A model generated the notes under the pieces. The model made no database searches. It saw only the letters and a program-made list of their open reading frames with translations, and was not told where the DNA came from. The position numbers and the translations under genes were made by a program. 64,000 nt of DNA from Prunus persica (taxonomy: Eukaryota; Streptophyta; Magnoliopsida; Rosales; Rosaceae), in NCBI RefSeq assembly GCF_000346465.2, contig NC_034011.1:19199928-19263927 (forward strand). The letters run 5' to 3'. This document shows positions 13,327 to 25,248 of the stretch, one piece after another. How positions within the stretch are numbered: position 1 is the stretch's first letter; each line of letters begins with the position of its first letter.

Positions 13327-16300
13327 CTTCTTCTTCACCTTTCCAGAAAGCAGAGGAAAAGAGAGACCTTTTTAGCTATTAACTCTCTCACTTTCTGTCT
13401 ATCTAATCTTAGAAACAGAGAGCGATTAGAAAAACCAGCTTTGTAAGTATTTATATATATAGAAGGATCTTTTAAGTGTACGGTGGGACGAGAACGACAC
13501 AAAAAATTTAGCTTTGCCCACCAAAAACAAAATCAGCCTTGTGTTTCTGTTTCTGTTGCTGCTGTTGATTTTTGGGACTCTTTCGTAGCTCAGTAATTTT
13601 GTTTTATTTTTTGCTCTGAAATAAAAACCATAATTATAAGATTTATGAGAAATGTGGAATTGCTAGAGAATATTAAACCTATAAAGTTTTAATAAGGTTT
13701 TAAAATTTAATGAAAATATTAAGTATTTAAAAGTACTTTTTTATTAATAAAAAAAGTATCTAAAATATCAGTAGACTAGTTACAAATACTTTAGAATATT
13801 AAGGGATATTTAGTTTCAGTGTCTGCGTACGTGTAACTCGACCTTGTTGTGATCTAAGTCCTAATTAATAATTTAAAGATATTTATGATGCCTAATTGGA
13901 AAATTCGAAGTCTTTTCAACCATATTTGAGTTAATGGGTAATTTTTTTTTAAGCACCTATCCTATAAAATGGGCAATAACATATTAAATGAATGCTAAGA
14001 CTCGAAATTATGACCTTTAATGGACAAATAATTGTTCTAAACCACTACATAATATATCTTTGCAACGAGTAACATTATTTGTACCATCTCAACAATTTTT
14101 CGAAAGAGTTTATATTTCAATATTTTTTCCCTTTAAAGATTTTTTTTCTTTAATTCACATTTTTCAATACTAGAAAGAAAATTATCAGTAAATTAAGAGC
14201 TAGTTAATATTCCTTAAAGATTTATCCAAAAGATAAACAAAAAAAAATCCCTCCTCTTATGGCTCATTGGCTCATGCCCCATTCCCATGTCATAATAGGT
14301 GGTGTTTGACGACAAATAAATATTTTTTTTAAAGTTAAAATAATATATATATAAAAATTTGTTGTGTAAATTTGGGTTTGAATACAATAAAAAAAAAAGG
14401 TGGAATGTCTATCTTCCCTTCCCCCATCTGCCACGTCACACAATCGGGTCAAAAACTTGCTAAATATCTAAGGAGGTGTGACATTTTGTGGGACAATTGG
14501 ACGCGGCGTCCGTGTTAAATAACCAGATAAGAGCTCTGCACCGCCTAAGGGATTCTGTTGTGACCCATGGGATTCTATTGGGCCAAAGAGGCAAATTCTA
14601 CCCACAAGAATTCTCAGATGTGATTTTGTTGGACCACAGATATATATTGTGTCCTGTTTTGTGTATGTGACTGCTATTGGTTCTAAATTGCCCACACGCC
14701 AAGGTTTCTTATCTCCCTCTTCTTCTTCTTGATCATTCACTGTGGAGTACCGGTATATGTCTATGAAGTTGCGTGCTTTGTTGATACGGATCAGGTATTG
14801 AAATTAGAAGATATTGTTATTTGTTAAAAGCGATTTTAAACTAGAATGACGTGGAAGATTTCTTTCAAAACGTAGCATTAAAAGAATTATGACGATATGA
14901 GAAGCGAGCGACAATTAAGAGGGGTGATTAATTCAAGATGAACAATTTATACTTATATATCCTGAAATATAAATGAACTATATATATTTCTATTAGGCTA
15001 ATCAAAGTTCTTAGTATGATTTAGACACTTTATCCCCAATCTTATCCTAAAAACTTGTTCAAGATGTTGCCAAGCACTACAGATTGTCTCCACAATCAAT
15101 ATGATATGATCGAAACAAGACATATTTGATGTCCTTTTACATAAATGGTCAACCCATGCAATAATCATGGTGGCATACAAGTTATAGAAAATTATGTGTA
15201 AAATCTCCGTCTTTTGTTAAATGATGAATTTTGTGTGTTTGTGTGTTAATAATGTATCGGCACGTTTTGTTTGTGATAGATTATCGACAATAATATCGAC
15301 CCCTTACCGATAAAATCCAATAAGATCTAGTCAATTTGATTTGGTTAATTGACAAACCAAGAAGGAACTGCATAAATTTGGCTTCTTGGAGATACTTCTA
15401 GGTAAACAATGTTGCCATATTAATTCTATATACGTATTCTATTGAGAATCTCATGTAATAATGAAGAGGAATGCTAGTGTGCTAGCTTCATACAAAAAGA
15501 AAAATCAGATCTAATAAAATCATATTCACCCTTCCAAATTCCAATAATGCCCTGCTGCCCAGATAGATGAATTTCATCATCTTAATTCTTCTTCTGGAGA
15601 ATCAGTAAGTAGCCAGTGCTTCTCAGAAAAGCAACCTTGAAATAACGTCGTAAGCAAAAGGGGTAAAAGTCCTAGAGAAAAGAAAGAGAAAAACACTTGC
15701 AATTGGATGATGAGAGAAACTGAGAAACAGGGTCTTCAAATTAACTCTGTGTTTCAGCAGCTGAGTTTGCCTTAAATGAAGCTTTAGTGGCTTTTAAAAA
15801 AAAAATTATATGTAAATGGAATAAGAGCTTGCAACTTCTGATTTTGCCAAATTAACTTCAACTTCCGCAAGTTTTTAAATCTGAAAATTGCTTGGAATTG
15901 AGAAGTAAATTGTGTCTATTTTCTTCAGAAAATGATGATATATATGAAAATAATAAGAAAATTAACTTTGTGTATACGATTAAAATATTTTTTTTTCTTC
16001 ATATAATAGAGGTTGAAACTCAGTAAACTCAGAGTAATAAAGTGAAAATTTCCAAAATAATTATTATTATTATGTGAAAAAAAAACACAGACGCATAAGT
16101 GGCCAACCCAATCATGAGGCTGTCTCCTCCAAGATACTATTCTTTTTAGACTATCTGGACATTGACCGTCCTACACAAAGTGCTCATTGGATGGACGTTG
16201 CTCCACACCCCCACGCTGGAAATAATCTAAAGCTTCCTCAGAGTTCTCTGTCACTCTATATTTATATTAAACAGTATCTATAAAATCAAAGATATTGGAT

Positions 16301-17616
16301 GTATCATGCATGTGTCTGTCTCTGATTTTCATCATCTTTAAGTTAAGAATCTAAATCAAGCTCAAAATCATATATTATAAGGAAAATATTATTATTTTTT
16401 TAAAAACCCCTAAGTTCTAAAGGGAAAGATGTCAATAATTTCAATTTGTTAAATTCCAAAAAGTTTTGAGTAAAGTGTTTGTATATGCATGCCTTGTGTT
16501 TCAAAGATTTCCTTGTCACGCTTGCTTACTTTTATGAAGAAGAACTCATATCTTCCGGTTTCATACACAACTTGTATAAAACCGGCATGAGCTAAAAAGT
16601 TCAAAATTAAAGAAGAAAATGAAAGCATTGTTTAACGTTGAAAAGCCAACAAGCCGTGCATGTGTGCATGATGAACTGGACCCTGCGGTAGGATCCAATA
16701 ATATTGGTTTGAACTGTTCCAACAAACTAGCCGTTAAATATAAGCTTGACCAACCGGACCACATCTGCCTACACCATACCAAACCGTTATTAGAAGATGA
16801 ATGAAACTGCCAAATGTCGAATTTGTCCTTTCCAGCGCATTTTTTATGTGCCGTTACAGAAAGAGAGAAATGATGAGAAGACTCCGTTAAGAAGATGCCA
16901 ATCAAAAGCAGTGCAAACCAAGCAAGCATATAATCCTGTATGATTATGAATGGCAACAGATTGTGATCCTTATTTATTACTAAGGATCAAGCTTTTTGGA
17001 AAAGTGATTCTTGAATGATAACTTAAAAAATAAATAGTTCGGTCAGATTATGAGATTATATTGTGCAATAAGTTCAAACAAATAATTAGTGACATATAAA
17101 CTTACTAACCAGTTAGCGCTTGAGAATACGTCAGCCTCCATAGCCAAATCTACAATATGACCTTTAGAAGCGAACCCAATCGCCATGATATATATTTGCA
17201 TTGCACGACGTCTTCGTTGGTGTTAAAAACTAGTCCATAAACAGTGTATCGGTTAACATTTTCCTACTAGAATTATTATAATAATGATACTGTCTTGCTG
17301 TAAACTAGTCTTTTTAAAACTAGAATATTCGGCTACTAAGCTTTAGGGTGCTTTACCAATTATTAAGTTCCACAAATACCCTCCCATGAGACCTCAAATT
17401 CCATTGATCGCTCTGGCCAGCAGGCCCAGCACCAGCTGCAACCACCAACACCTTCTTTTCTTTTTGAAGAAACCAAAGCTCTGCCTCTAACCCCCTCTCC
17501 ATTTCTATATATACCACCAGCTCACACTTCTCCCTCTCAGCATACCAATTGCATAAAATACGACAACGTTTTAGAGAGAGAGAGGGAGGGAGAGAGAGAG
17601 ATTTGTGCATATTGTG
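13327..17616. other. AT-rich intergenic region, no gene recognised
   Basis: No open frame here has a recognisable product; the longest, 131 codons on the minus strand (16561-16956), has no family signature. Two stretches look promoter-like without a matching gene: 14460-14820 (CCACGTCA, CCAAT-type motifs, TATATATT near 14641, then a short open frame from the ATG at 14758) and 16090-16280 (CCAATCA, then a TATA-like run near 16257). A decayed tRNA-like segment, inverted, lies around 13950-14050. The last 100 bp before 17617 carry a TATATATA motif near 17506 and a GA-rich leader. Confidence 0.55.
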
Positions 17617-17850
17617 ATGGAAAATAAGTCGGAAAAGAACTCAAAGAAGGAGAAGGCCGTTTGGTCGTTAAAGAAGGTGATTAGCAAAGAGCTGTGGCCA
17701 AGGAAATTCTCAGTGTTCAAATGGAAGCGTCTGGATTTTCAGACGACCATCGTAGACGACGTCGTCTTCAAGGTTCTCTCTGCTGTGGAGGTTGTCGTTC
17801 TGGTCTCCACGCTCTGCTTCTTCTACCTTTGCTGTGGTTGCCACATCTGA
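17617..17850 (+). CDS. Small basic protein with C-terminal membrane segment, uncharacterised
   Basis: Single-exon 77-residue protein starting MENKSEKNSKKEK. I do not recognise a named family, although short plant proteins of this layout exist. The N-terminal 45 residues are strongly basic (many Lys) with the motif FSVFKWKRLDFQT; residues about 50-72 are hydrophobic (VVFKVLSAVEVVVLVSTLCF), followed by FYLCCGCHI. That layout suggests a tail-anchored or single-pass protein with a cysteine cluster at the end, possibly acylated. ATG 17617 is chosen because upstream in-frame codons lack another ATG. A TATATATA box near 17506 and a GA-rich leader directly upstream support transcription. Codons and GC content are higher than the surrounding AT-rich DNA. 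Confidence 0.65.
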   Translation: MENKSEKNSKKEKAVWSLKKVISKELWPRKFSVFKWKRLDFQTTIVDDVVFKVLSAVEVVVLVSTLCFFYLCCGCHI

Positions 17851-18816
17851 CTGACGTCATCCATTCATTCTAATTAGTAATTAGTTTCTTAATTTCATCT
17901 TTTAATTTGTATAATTGGGTATTAATTTGATGGGTTTTTGCTTTTGTTGCCAAAAGTTGGGCATAAAGAACGTGTAAACTAGTTAGTTTTATTTTTGGTC
18001 CTCGAGAATTCATTTGTGTAGCGGTCCATTTTCATTTGGAAAATAAGATGAAGTGATGAACTCTGTTATGATTCATGGGGTGTGTGTGCATTTATTTTAT
18101 TTTTTCAAGCTTGCTCACTTTATTTCAATTTTTCCAGTTTCTACAAAGTTATTCCATTATTAAAAAAAAAGGTTAAAAGAAAATTAGAGTTGGGTGATAT
18201 CAATATGAACTTTGATTTAAAAAAATTCTTTTTTTGCTCAAAGTAATTACATTAAACCTAGATACCAATTAGACTATCAACCCCAATTTGCAAATTGGCA
18301 AATTGGAATGAAATATTGCAAATAATTGTGGGTGCATTAGACAATGTTTTTTTTTCAATACCAAAAAAAATTGCTTTATAAATGAAAATGAGAGTGATAA
18401 TGGGAGTGAGTAACAAAGTGAAAACAATTGCACATAGATTTTAGTTTTCACATTTGATACTCCTTCCTCTTATCATTCCCTCTCATCTTTCGACTCAATC
18501 CCATCTTCATTCTCATTCTCCCTCTTTTTCCTCTATACTGAAATTGAAGTAGTTATCAAACGGGTCATAAGTTAAGGGCTTGGGCTAAGCATGTTTAAAG
18601 GAAAAATAAAAAAGACTTGGGCTTGAGCTAGATTTGGGCTAAGGATATTAACCCAACAGCCAACTGAAACAATAAAAAAGAAAAAAGAAAAAAGAAAAAA
18701 TGGGAAAGCCAAGCCAACAGCCACACAGGCAAATACGGTTGCAGCAAAGCAAAGGGGGCCGCGGGTAGTAAAATAGCAAGAGTCTACTCAAGGAGAGAGA
18801 CTCCAGAGAGTCGAAA
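17851..18816. other. Spacer and COG5 promoter
   Basis: AT-rich spacer of about 1 kb between the small membrane protein gene and COG5, both on the plus strand. The last 150 bp before 18817 are A/G-rich and probably hold the COG5 leader. No gene or repeat is recognised. Confidence 0.5.
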
Positions 18817-21800
18817 ATGGCTTCTCCGTCTCCAATCTCCTCAAGCGCTTCCCCACTGCAACGCCTTTCCACCTTCAAAACCTCCACCCCAACCTCCACC
18901 GCAACCCCAACCACCGCCACCGCATCCCCCCTTGACACATTGGCCTCCGACCCCATCTTCTCCGTCTTCCTCTCCTCCTCCTTCTCCTCCACCGACTTCT
19001 CCTCCGCCGCCCTCACCTCCGGCTCCCCCGCCTCCACCGCTGAGAAGCTCCAGAACGCCATCCGCCTCCTCGAGTCCCAGCTCCGCTCCGAGGTCCTCTC
19101 CCGCCACGACCACCTACTCTCCCAGCTCTCCTCCCTCCACCACGCAGACCACGCCCTCTCCACCGTCCGATCCTCCGTCCTCTCCCTCCAGTCCTCCCTC
19201 CGCCGCACCCGATCCGAGCTCTCCGACCCCCTTACCTCCATCCGCACCCTCACCGTCCAGCTCCAGAACCTCCACACCTCCTCCGACCTTCTCCACCACT
19301 CCATCAGAGCGCTTCGTCTCTCCAGTAAGCTCCGCTCTCTGGCGTCGGACGACCCCGAACGCCTGGATCTCGCCAAGGCCGCTCAGCTACATTGCGAGAT
19401 CTTGGCACTCTACAACGAATATGACCTCGCCGGCATTGACGTAGTCGATGCCGAGCTCGAATGGGTCAGAGAGACCGGAGACAAGTTGCGCAATGAGGCG
19501 ATGCGGGTTTTGGAGAGGGGGATGGAGGGTTTGAACCAGGCCGAGGTGGGTACTGGGTTGCAGGTGTTTTACAATTTGGGGGAGCTGAGACAGGCTATGG
19601 ATCAGTTGATTAACAAGTATAAGGGTATGGGGGTAAAGACTGTTAGTGTGGCATTGGATATGAAGGCCATTTCCGGGTCGGGGGGAGGCGGGTTTGGGCC
19701 GGGGGGGATCAGAGGGGGCGGTGGGACGCCGCAGATTGGGGGCGGGGCCAAGGCGAGGGAGGCGATTTGGCAGAAGATTGGGAGTTGTCTGGATCAACTG
19801 CATTCAATCATGGTAGCAGTGTGGCACTTGCAGAGAGTGTTGTCTAAGAAGCGTGACCCGTTTACTCATGTGTTGCTGCTCGATGAGGTTATTCAGGTGA
19901 GAGGGTTTGTTCAATTGGATTTGCTTTTCAATTGTTCTGATTATTTGATGTCTATGAATGGTACAGAGCATGAATGTTACTTATGTTCTCAGGTCTCTGC
20001 TACTAGCCTAATTTCTCTATTAGTTGATGGATATATGAAAACCATTTTACTGTATTTGTTGAAGTATTAGTTGGTAACCTGGACTTGGTTCGAACGAAAC
20101 CCTTTAACGGGCTGTTCCTAAGAAGATGATATATCTTATGCTGACCGTGCTGAAGTCTGACCAGTCATTAAATGTCTTTTGTTCTAAGTTGGTTCTTCTT
20201 CCTTTTTGGATATCTCTAACAATTCCTGTCAATGTGCACCATGTACCCGTGATCTGCTGCAGTTTGTATCTATTTACTTTGAATTTTGGTTTACACACAG
20301 ATCATTAATTTTTCTGTGTATGATGAATGATTTGCACTATCTACCGATTAGCCACCTAGAAAATTTGCTTAAACTTTTTAATCTTTCTAGTGGTTGACTT
20401 GCAGTCCCATTCTGGCTTGCATTACTTCGTTCCAACAATTTTCCTGCTTGATTGCTAATATTCTTGGTGACGATTGTTTCTTCTCATCTTGTCTAAAATC
20501 AATGACTTTTGCTCACTTTATATGTTGCTCAGGAAGGTGAGCCCATAATAACAGATAGAGTGTGGGAGGCCCTTGTAAAGGCTTTTGCCAACCAAATGAA
20601 GTCTGCTTTCACTGCATCAAGTTTTGTTAAAGAGGTATTCACTATGGGGTATCCAAAGCTTTTCTCAATGATAGATAATCTTCTTGAAAGAATTGCACGT
20701 GACACAGACGTCAAAGGGGTTTTACCGGCTATTACTTCAGAGGGAAAGGAACAACTGGTGTCAGCTGTTGAAATATTCCAGACATCATTCTTGGCACACT
20801 GCTTGGGTCGTCTGTCAGACCTTGTGAATACTGTATTTCCAGTGTCCAGCCGTGGAAGTGTGCCCTCTAAAGAACATATCGCAAGAATCATAACACGGAT
20901 TCAAGAAGAAATAGAAGCTGTTCAGTTGGATGGGCGATTGACTCTTCTTGTATTGCGTGAAATTGGCAAGGTTCTTCTCCTGCTTGCTGAACGGGCTGAA
21001 TACCAGGTAATCTTTATCTTGCATAATCAAATATTACCAATGCAGGCAAATGATCCTAGTCTTATTTTGGCCAATGTGTAAGACGTCCAAAGTTAGATGT
21101 AATGAACTTGTTGTAGTTGCTGCATAACCACAACATGTTAAGGTTCACAGTCTGTTTATTTCATGGTCCAAACTGTTTCACTTGCTCTTTTGGTAATTGA
21201 ATGAGACTGATTGAAATTTGGAATCACGTACTATCTTATGGAGGATTATTCATGTGCCCACAGAGAAGAATGTTGCTGCTGACTATTTGGTTAAGTTAGG
21301 CCTTAACTCTGTTTTGGGTTTTCATGAGCGCCTAGAGCCTCCTGATGGGTTGTTGACTAATCTCGGTGATGATTGGGCTGGTATTTCCAGACCCAGGTTG
21401 ATTGTTGTATAGTTTTTCTTTTCTGTTTTTGGGTTTTGGCCCCATGTAACCCAAACATTCTTTTCAAAGGGTATACCCCCACCTGTACTTTAATTGAGCT
21501 ATCAGACTGCATGTGAAAGATGTATGTATATTATAGAAACTTATGCTGAGCCTTTTATTTCGACAAGTGATTTTTAGCCCATGTTTGAAGTTTTCTCATT
21601 TTGTAAATACATCCCAATGGCAGATATCAACTGGTCCTGAAGCACGTCAAGTCAGTGGTCCTGCAACTCCAGCACAACTCAAGAACTTCATTTTATGTCA
21701 GCATCTCCAAGAAATTCATACACGCGTATCATCTATAATTACAGGACTGCCCGCTATTGCTGCAGATGTATTGTCTCCCTCATTAGGTGCAATATATGGG

Positions 21801-22559
21801 GTTGCCTGTGACTCAGTGACGACCTTATTTCAAGCGATGCTTGACCGTCTTGAGTCTTGCATCTTGCAAATTCATGAGCAGAAATTTGGTGTGCTAGGCA
21901 TGGATGCTGCTATGGACAACAATGCGTCACCTTACATGGAGGAGTTGCAGAAGTGCATTCTTCACTTCCGGAGCGAGTTCCTGTCTAGGCTGTTGCCTTC
22001 AAAAACTGCAACTGCCGGAGCAGAGACCATATGCACTAGGCTTGTTAGGAGCATGGCTGCACGGGTTTTAATATTCTTTATCAGGCATGCTTCTCTTGTC
22101 AGACCCCTTTCAGAATCAGGGAAGCTAAGGATGGCTAGGGACATGGCTGAGCTTGAATTAGCTGTAGGTCAAAATTTGTTCCCAGTAGAGCAACTTGGTG
22201 CACCATACAGAGCCCTTCGCGCATTTCGACCTCTTATTTTCTTGGAGACATCCCAACTTGGAGGATCTCCTCTCCTTCAAGATCTACCACCAAGCGTCAT
22301 ACTTCACCATCTTTACTCCCGAGGTCCCGATGAATTGCAGTCTCCGCTGCAAAGGAACAAACTAACACCTCTGCAGTACTCTTTGTGGCTAGATTCTCAA
22401 GGAGAGGATCAGGTCTGGAAGGGTATCAAAGCAACACTAGATGACTACGCCACACATGTGAGGGCTCGAGGAGACAAAGAGTTCAGCCCTGTCTATCCAC
22501 TAATGATTCGACTAGGATCATCTTTGACTGAAAATGCTCCTGCAACCCAAAAGCCTTGA
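18817..22559 (+). CDS. COG5: Conserved oligomeric Golgi complex subunit 5 (COG5)
   Basis: Subunit of lobe B of the COG tether, which captures retrograde vesicles at the Golgi and keeps glycosylation enzymes in place. Three exons: 18817-19896, 20533-21006, 21624-22559, all phase 0 with GT/AG borders, giving 829 residues, the expected family length. Exon 1 carries the COG5 N-terminal helical region (LASDPIFSVFLSSSF, then SLHHADHALSTVRSSVLSLQ near residues 105-125), GMEGLNQAEVGTGLQVFYNL, a Gly-rich linker (about 284-309) and HLQRVLSKKRDPFTHVLLLD. Exon 2 has SFVKEVFTMGYPKLFSMI and DTDVKGVLPAI. Exon 3 has FFIRHASLVRPLSESGKLRM, ELAVGQNLFPVEQLGAPYRA and YSLWLDSQGEDQVWKGIKAT. Exon 1 is very C-rich at third positions and Ser/Thr/Pro-rich early on, unlike the AT-rich surroundings, which creates long shadow frames on both strands. 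A LINE fragment lies in intron 2. Confidence 0.97.
21218..21412 (+). mobile_element. Non-LTR retrotransposon (LINE) 3' fragment with RNase H-like tail, in COG5 intron 2
   Basis: A 64-codon open stretch ends in the typical C-terminal RNase H-like block of plant LINE polyproteins: IIHVPTEKNVAADYLVKLG followed by DDWAGISRPRLIVV and a stop. It lies in the sense direction inside COG5 intron 2. Only the last part of the domain is present, as expected of a 5'-truncated insertion. The exact ends and target duplication were not found; T-rich sequence follows from about 21413. Confidence 0.7.
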
Positions 22560-24265
22560 TGTCCAGTGTACCTCATGTAAGGTACAAAGATTTTTGCTTT
22601 TTCTTTTGACTTTTTCCCCTAGAGTTACACATTTTAGCTGAACTTTTTGTCATTCTTCAGGATTTAGGTCTATACTCAACATTTTTGATAGGTTAATGTG
22701 GGGTTAGCAGCTGACCAACTCTGCAGGACAGCAGCAGCACTCCAGTTCATTATAATTTGGTTTTGTATCCATTCTTTCTCCTTCTCACCCTTCTATTTGT
22801 GGTGATATTGTTCTCTCTTTCATGTAAATTAAATAGATACACATAGTAAATTGTACCGTGACATTTTGCTCTCACATCGTATGAACCTTTTGTTTCTTCA
22901 ATACATTTTTACACAATTTCTGGTGGCGATTTCACATACTGTTAATCTACATATGTATGTCATCCTTTCTTTGCACTTACCCTTGGAACTCTGGTATTTA
23001 GAGGATCTCAAGTAAATACATGAGGAACATAGCCTCTTTATCATTTAAAGGAGGCCTAAAGATTGAAAGATAAAAGGATGAAAGTCGAACTTCTGTCATG
23101 TAGACATGAGTGCTCTATCATTGCGGTTATAAGTTCCCATAGTGAGGGATGACTTTTGTCGATCGTTACATTCTTGACACCACTCAGTTGGACCTAATAC
23201 AAACGTTAGGTGGTTTGGCAAGGTCAGGTGATGACTTCGCATCCACGTTTTGGTGGTGAGACATTTCACTATGCCAAGAAATGTATTTTAGCTAAAAACT
23301 ATTCTTTATTGGTTAGATTAATTAGAATCATTTACACAGCTTCAAAGAAAAGCATTTATTCAAACTTGGCGAATTGCTTTTGATCAGGGTTAATGGTATA
23401 AGAAAATATGAGACGTGGTTGGTTAGAAGAACAGAAAGCTGCTCAAGTCCATCAGCAGCAGTCAAGATGAGGAGAGGCTTCAAAACAAATTAATTAATTA
23501 ATTAATTAAACATGATTAGTTTGTTAACAACTTCACTTATCTGCAGTGCCAATGTGGCACACAGTGATTTGCAACAGGCTGGCGCCAAATATGTAGACAG
23601 CCAGCGCCAAAATTCAAGATTTTTGATATGACATGGGATGGGGACATGGAGGCTACACCATTCACACCATCCCTACATTGATGTGATGATGTCTTTCAAT
23701 TTCCATTTCAACCTTATAAAATAAACATAAAATTCAGGTCAAATCACATTTTCTTTCTGTCCTCCTCGTAGCTTCGCTTGTTTTTCACTTTTGTCTCCAT
23801 AATTTCAATTTTGATGATTTGTGTTCAGTAATATTGTTTAGTTAGCAATTAAGTCTTGCAAGTCTAATAATATTAAGAAAAATAGATAAGATACTCATGT
23901 TTTAGAGTGTCGTAACATGTGGTTGTTTCATATTGCCATATCAATTTTCATCTACAAATATGATGAAATTTATGATTTGTACTTGATTGCAAACCAAACC
24001 AAACTATAAAACTAAACTTGTCAAAATCAAAATAATAAGAACCAAAATGAAAAATGAATCAAACTACGGGGACTAAAAAAATATAATTTGGCTAAAATTT
24101 CGACTACATCCCCTGTTTCTTCTGAAACACAAATCACTAATTTTTATATATAATTATATTGAATAGTTAGCTGCGTGCCATGAATGCTCTTCTACCCCAT
24201 TGTGGCATACAGTGTTATATATTATCTTAAAACCTATCTTAATACCAGAAAATCATTCTCTTGAA

Positions 24266-24271
24266 TTGACC
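24266..24271 (+). promoter_or_regulatory. W-box (TTGACC) upstream of VQ gene
   Basis: TTGACC, the WRKY-binding W-box core, lies 378 bp upstream of the VQ-motif gene. VQ proteins partner with WRKY factors, so a WRKY feedback input is plausible. A single hexamer is weak evidence. Confidence 0.35.
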
Positions 24272-24333
24272 AATGTCTACATCGTCCCATGTAAATACAA
24301 ACCCTAGCATTTTCTTTGATGGGTCATACTGTG

Positions 24334-24338
<5 letters not shown>

Positions 24339-24381
<43 letters not shown>
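24339..24381. repeat. (GA)n microsatellite in VQ promoter or leader
   Basis: About 21 uninterrupted GA units, roughly 270 bp upstream of the VQ start codon. GA tracts in plant promoters can bind BPC/GAGA-binding factors, and length polymorphism is likely. Confidence 0.9.
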
Positions 24382-24384
<3 letters not shown>

Positions 24385-24648
24385 GTGTGATTTTGGGTTG
24401 GTGTATAATGTATATGGAAGGATTCCTATTATGAAGCTTTCAATTTTGCATTTTAAAAATAGAAGAAAGAAGAAAAAGAAACAATATCATTTTCAGCATC
24501 TTTATGTCTCTCTGTCCTTTTCTGTTTTCACCACCTTCAAAACTCAGCTCCTTCAATAACCTTAATATTTATAGCTCTTTGAATCCTCCGCATTAGCATC
24601 ATAACAGCTGGGAGGTGATTCCTAGGGCTGCAAAATTGTATCAAAACT

Positions 24649-25248
24649 ATGGGGAAGAAAGTAAGCCAAACATCACTGAAAATATCTAAGAAAGAGAAGA
24701 AAGAGTTTAACAGTTTGATAAGACTCTTGAGGCCTAAAGTCTACATCACTGACAGCTCAAGCTTCAAGAGGCTTGTGCAAGACCTCACTGGCAATGGAGC
24801 CTCAAATCCAAACACTTCTTCCTCCTCACTGCACCCTCAGAAAAAACACAACTTGGTTGATGAGGAGCAAATCCCAGTTGTACATATTGTTGATGATCAG
24901 GATCGGGAGGATCAAGGAGACACTGAAGGCAGTTTGGATGCGTCTACCGACACGTCCACGCTTGATGATTACTCCGAATTGTGCAACCAAGTGTTTATGA
25001 GTGATCAAGAATTCAACCAGTTATGTTATCAGATATATTCAGATGATACAACAACAACAACAAATTATGAAAGTTCAACAACAGACCAGTTATTGGTGGA
25101 TGACATGTTACCTTTTCAAGATCTTGAGTCATGGCTTTTGGACACTGATCATCCTTATGATCCTTTTTTCAACAATGGTTTTGCTCAAATTGATCAGCAA
25201 GTCAGCATATACGACTACGAGCTATCGGGGCTACTATCATCGAATTAA
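24649..25248 (+). CDS. VQ-motif protein (WRKY cofactor family)
   Basis: Intronless 199-residue protein. Residues 39-48 read FKRLVQDLTG, an exact match to the VQ signature FxxxVQxxTG, preceded by a basic segment (KISKKEKKEF) and LIRLLRPKVYITDSSS. The rest is acidic and rich in Ser, Thr, Asp and Gln, with a short acidic end (YDYELSGLLSSN). VQ proteins act in the nucleus by binding WRKY transcription factors and are often stress-induced; most in angiosperms lack introns, as here. The start is the first ATG after a TATA-like ATATTTATAG near 24568. I cannot assign it to a numbered VQ member. Confidence 0.92.
   Translation: MGKKVSQTSLKISKKEKKEFNSLIRLLRPKVYITDSSSFKRLVQDLTGNGASNPNTSSSSLHPQKKHNLVDEEQIPVVHIVDDQDREDQGDTEGSLDASTDTSTLDDYSELCNQVFMSDQEFNQLCYQIYSDDTTTTTNYESSTTDQLLVDDMLPFQDLESWLLDTDHPYDPFFNNGFAQIDQQVSIYDYELSGLLSSN

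Larger units (their letters stand above)
22560..24648. other. Intergenic region with an imperfect inverted-repeat element and the VQ gene promoter
   Basis: No protein-coding signal. Sequence at about 23735-23815 (through TCACATTTTCTTTCTG and CCTCCTCGTAG) is repeated inverted at about 24010-24105 (CTACGGGGACTAAAAA), a roughly 370-bp element resembling a non-autonomous DNA transposon; borders are unclear. Other items are a TTAA tandem run near 23490 and two GCGCCAAA motifs (23582-23589, 23604-23611), which match E2F sites on the minus strand. Confidence 0.5.

Noticed and set aside
16561..16956. 131-codon minus-strand frame
   Set aside because: No recognisable domain, mixed hydrophobic/Phe-rich content typical of chance frames in AT-rich DNA, no supporting context.
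18648..19444. Long open frames antisense (242 codons) and in another sense frame (170 codons) over COG5 exon 1
   Set aside because: They are Arg/Glu- or Pro/Ser-rich shadows of the C-rich third positions of COG5; the COG5 frame matches the family from end to end.
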